Under the pieces are notes generated by a model. That model worked only from the letters and a program-made list of their open reading frames with translations. It had not been told where the DNA came from and did no database searches. This document shows, one piece after another, positions 6,171-7,013 of a stretch of 7,013 nt of DNA (positions are counted from its first letter, which is position 1; each line of letters begins with the position of its first letter). The DNA is from Eubacteriales Family XIII. Incertae Sedis bacterium (lineage in GTDB: Bacteria > Bacillota > Clostridia > Peptostreptococcales > Anaerovoracaceae): NCBI GenBank assembly GCA_031290715.1, contig JAITNA010000226.1:1-7013 (forward strand), given 5' to 3'. Made by a program: the position numbers and the translations under genes.

Positions 6171-6868
6171 GGCTCAACAAGTATATCGCGCAAGCGGGCG
6201 CGGCAAGCAGACGGAAAGCGGATGAACTCATCGCGTCCGGCCATGTACGTGTGGCCGGCAAAACGACAACGGTGTTGGGCTTCGACGTGTCCGAGGGCGA
6301 GCGCGTTGAAATAGACGGAAAGGAGATCAGGCCCGCCGGCAAAAAAATCTATCTCATCCTCAACAAACCCAAGGGATATATTACGACGACATCCGATGAA
6401 AAGAACCGCCCGACCGTGATGGAACTCGTCGCCGACGTGGATGATCGGGTCTATCCGGTGGGGAGATTGGACGGGCCGACGACCGGCCTGCTCATCATGA
6501 CGAACGACGGGGATTTCGCGCAGCGCCTCACACACCCGAAACACGAGCTGCTCAAGACATACCGGGCCCGCGTGAACGGCGTCCTTTCGCGGGAAAAGCT
6601 CGCCAAACTCCGAAACGGCGTCGATATCGGGGGCTATGTGACCGCGCCGGCGCGCGTGGACATGATCAAGGAAGGCGCGCGGTCGGCCATCGTGGAAATC
6701 CGTATCAGCGAGGGGAAAAACCGGCAGATTCGCAAAATGTTTTCCGCGGTCGGCTGCAAGGTGGCGGAACTGGAGCGGGTCGCGGTCGGCGACGTCCGTC
6801 TTGGTCAGCTCAAAGAGGGACACTGGCGCAAAATGACGCACCGGGAAATCGACGCGCTGTTGTTATGA
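6167..6868 (+). CDS. rluB: RsuA/RluB-family rRNA pseudouridine synthase
   Basis: A 233-residue enzyme that isomerises a specific uridine in ribosomal RNA to pseudouridine. An N-terminal S4 RNA-binding domain (about 1-60) has the classic start MRLNKYIAQAGAASRRKADE and SGHVRVAGK. The catalytic domain contains LILNKPKGYITT, the active-site motif VGRLD with catalytic Asp102, GLLIMTNDG, KTYRARVNG and the late motif EGKNRQIRKMF. Length and motifs are complete. The S4 start looks closer to RluB (23S rRNA) than to RsuA (16S rRNA), but family members are hard to separate by eye and the target is inferred. The first ATG is the only one available: the frame is closed by a stop at 6125 upstream. The Shine-Dalgarno is weak, and a mini-ORF overlaps the start. 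It lies 50 bp after the kinase gene, so is likely on the same transcript, though functionally a housekeeping gene. GRLD is followed by GPT instead of the more usual YDT, which keeps the catalytic Asp. Confidence 0.92.
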   Translation: MRLNKYIAQAGAASRRKADELIASGHVRVAGKTTTVLGFDVSEGERVEIDGKEIRPAGKKIYLILNKPKGYITTTSDEKNRPTVMELVADVDDRVYPVGRLDGPTTGLLIMTNDGDFAQRLTHPKHELLKTYRARVNGVLSREKLAKLRNGVDIGGYVTAPARVDMIKEGARSAIVEIRISEGKNRQIRKMFSAVGCKVAELERVAVGDVRLGQLKEGHWRKMTHREIDALLL

Positions 6869-6882
6869 CGATTGGGATTCAA

Positions 6883-7009
6883 ACATGGGCGATTATTTGT
6901 TGAAGGTCGGCGCTTTCAGGCAAGTTCTGATGCGTAGGCGTACTCTACGTACGTTGGAGCAGCAGGTTTTGCCTGAAAGCGCCGAGATTCGGCAAATAGG
7001 CGCCCATGT
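6883..7009. repeat. 127-bp imperfect palindrome, candidate REP/MITE-like element
   Basis: Two 41-nt arms, 6883-6923 and 6969-7009, are inverted copies agreeing at 35 of 41 positions. The outer ends (ACATGGGCG / CGCCCATGT) and the inner 17 nt (TCGGCGCTTTCAGGCAA and its complement) are perfect. The six differences fall in three 2-nt blocks. In RNA, three of these become G-U pairs, so 38 of 41 positions could pair. The 45-nt loop (6924-6968) holds a further small stem: CGTAG (6933-6937) with CTACG (6945-6949). The element begins 14 bp after the pseudouridine synthase stop. No run of T follows either arm, so it does not fit an intrinsic terminator; a transcript-stabilising 3' structure or an interspersed palindromic element fits better. 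It ends 4 bp from the window edge and may extend further. Confidence 0.8.
6931..6951. repeat. Inner stem-loop within the palindrome's loop
   Basis: CGTAG (6933-6937) pairs with CTACG (6945-6949) around a 7-nt loop, and the stem extends outwards by one G-U and one T-A pair to 6931/6951. It makes the loop of the long palindrome a second, nested hairpin, giving a structured, ncRNA-like shape. Confidence 0.55.
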
Positions 7010-7013
7010 ATTG

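Noticed and set aside
5303..6841. 512-codon open frame on the minus strand
   Set aside because: It spans antisense to both the kinase C-terminus and the pseudouridine synthase, crosses their intergenic gap and has no domain signal; it is a shadow frame.
6869..7013. The palindrome as an intrinsic terminator or a 43-codon gene
   Set aside because: No U-tract follows a compact GC stem, and the open plus-strand frame runs through both arms of the palindrome with no family signal and no stop inside the window.

Overview
The window is bacterial, and its character is that of an anaerobe. Three lines of sequence evidence support this. It has consensus-like sigma-70/SigA promoters (TTGACC/TATAAT, TTGACC/TATGAT, TTGAAT/TATAAT) and purine-rich Shine-Dalgarno sites. 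It carries an aldo-keto reductase fused to an eight-cysteine ferredoxin domain, a type common in anaerobes. It also carries a very large Cache-type hybrid histidine kinase of the sort seen in Bacillota, Synergistota and sulfate-reducing Desulfobacterota. I lean towards Bacillota or Synergistota, but this is inference and the sequence does not fix the phylum.

Left accessory part (1-1100). A metallophosphoesterase gene enters on the minus strand; only its N-terminal 103 codons are inside the window. Its promoter diverges from a toxin-antitoxin remnant on the plus strand: an intact Phd/YefM antitoxin followed by a VapC/PIN toxin that has lost its N-terminal half. Between the two divergent promoters lies a cluster of three 11-bp direct repeats. 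The antitoxin promoter also carries an inverted repeat between its -35 and -10 boxes, a likely operator. This part reads as visibly more A/T-rich than what follows and looks like accessory DNA.

Middle and right part (1100-6868). A new promoter precedes three closely spaced plus-strand genes: the ferredoxin-fused aldo-keto reductase; 30 bp later a 1264-residue membrane hybrid sensor kinase (Cache-type sensor, HAMP, PAS, HisKA, HATPase, REC); and 50 bp later an RsuA/RluB-family rRNA pseudouridine synthase. The spacing suggests one transcript, with the pseudouridine synthase as a probable housekeeping passenger. A 16-codon mini-ORF fills the gap before the synthase and overlaps its start codon.

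Right edge (6869-7013). Directly after the pseudouridine synthase is a 127-bp imperfect palindrome: two 41-nt arms, 35 of 41 identical, around a 45-nt loop with its own small stem. It has no U-tract, so it does not look like a simple intrinsic terminator. It resembles a REP- or MITE-like interspersed element and is, with the decayed toxin and the direct-repeat cluster, the most interesting non-genic signal here. I did not find convincing evidence for a complete, undescribed multi-gene system in the window.
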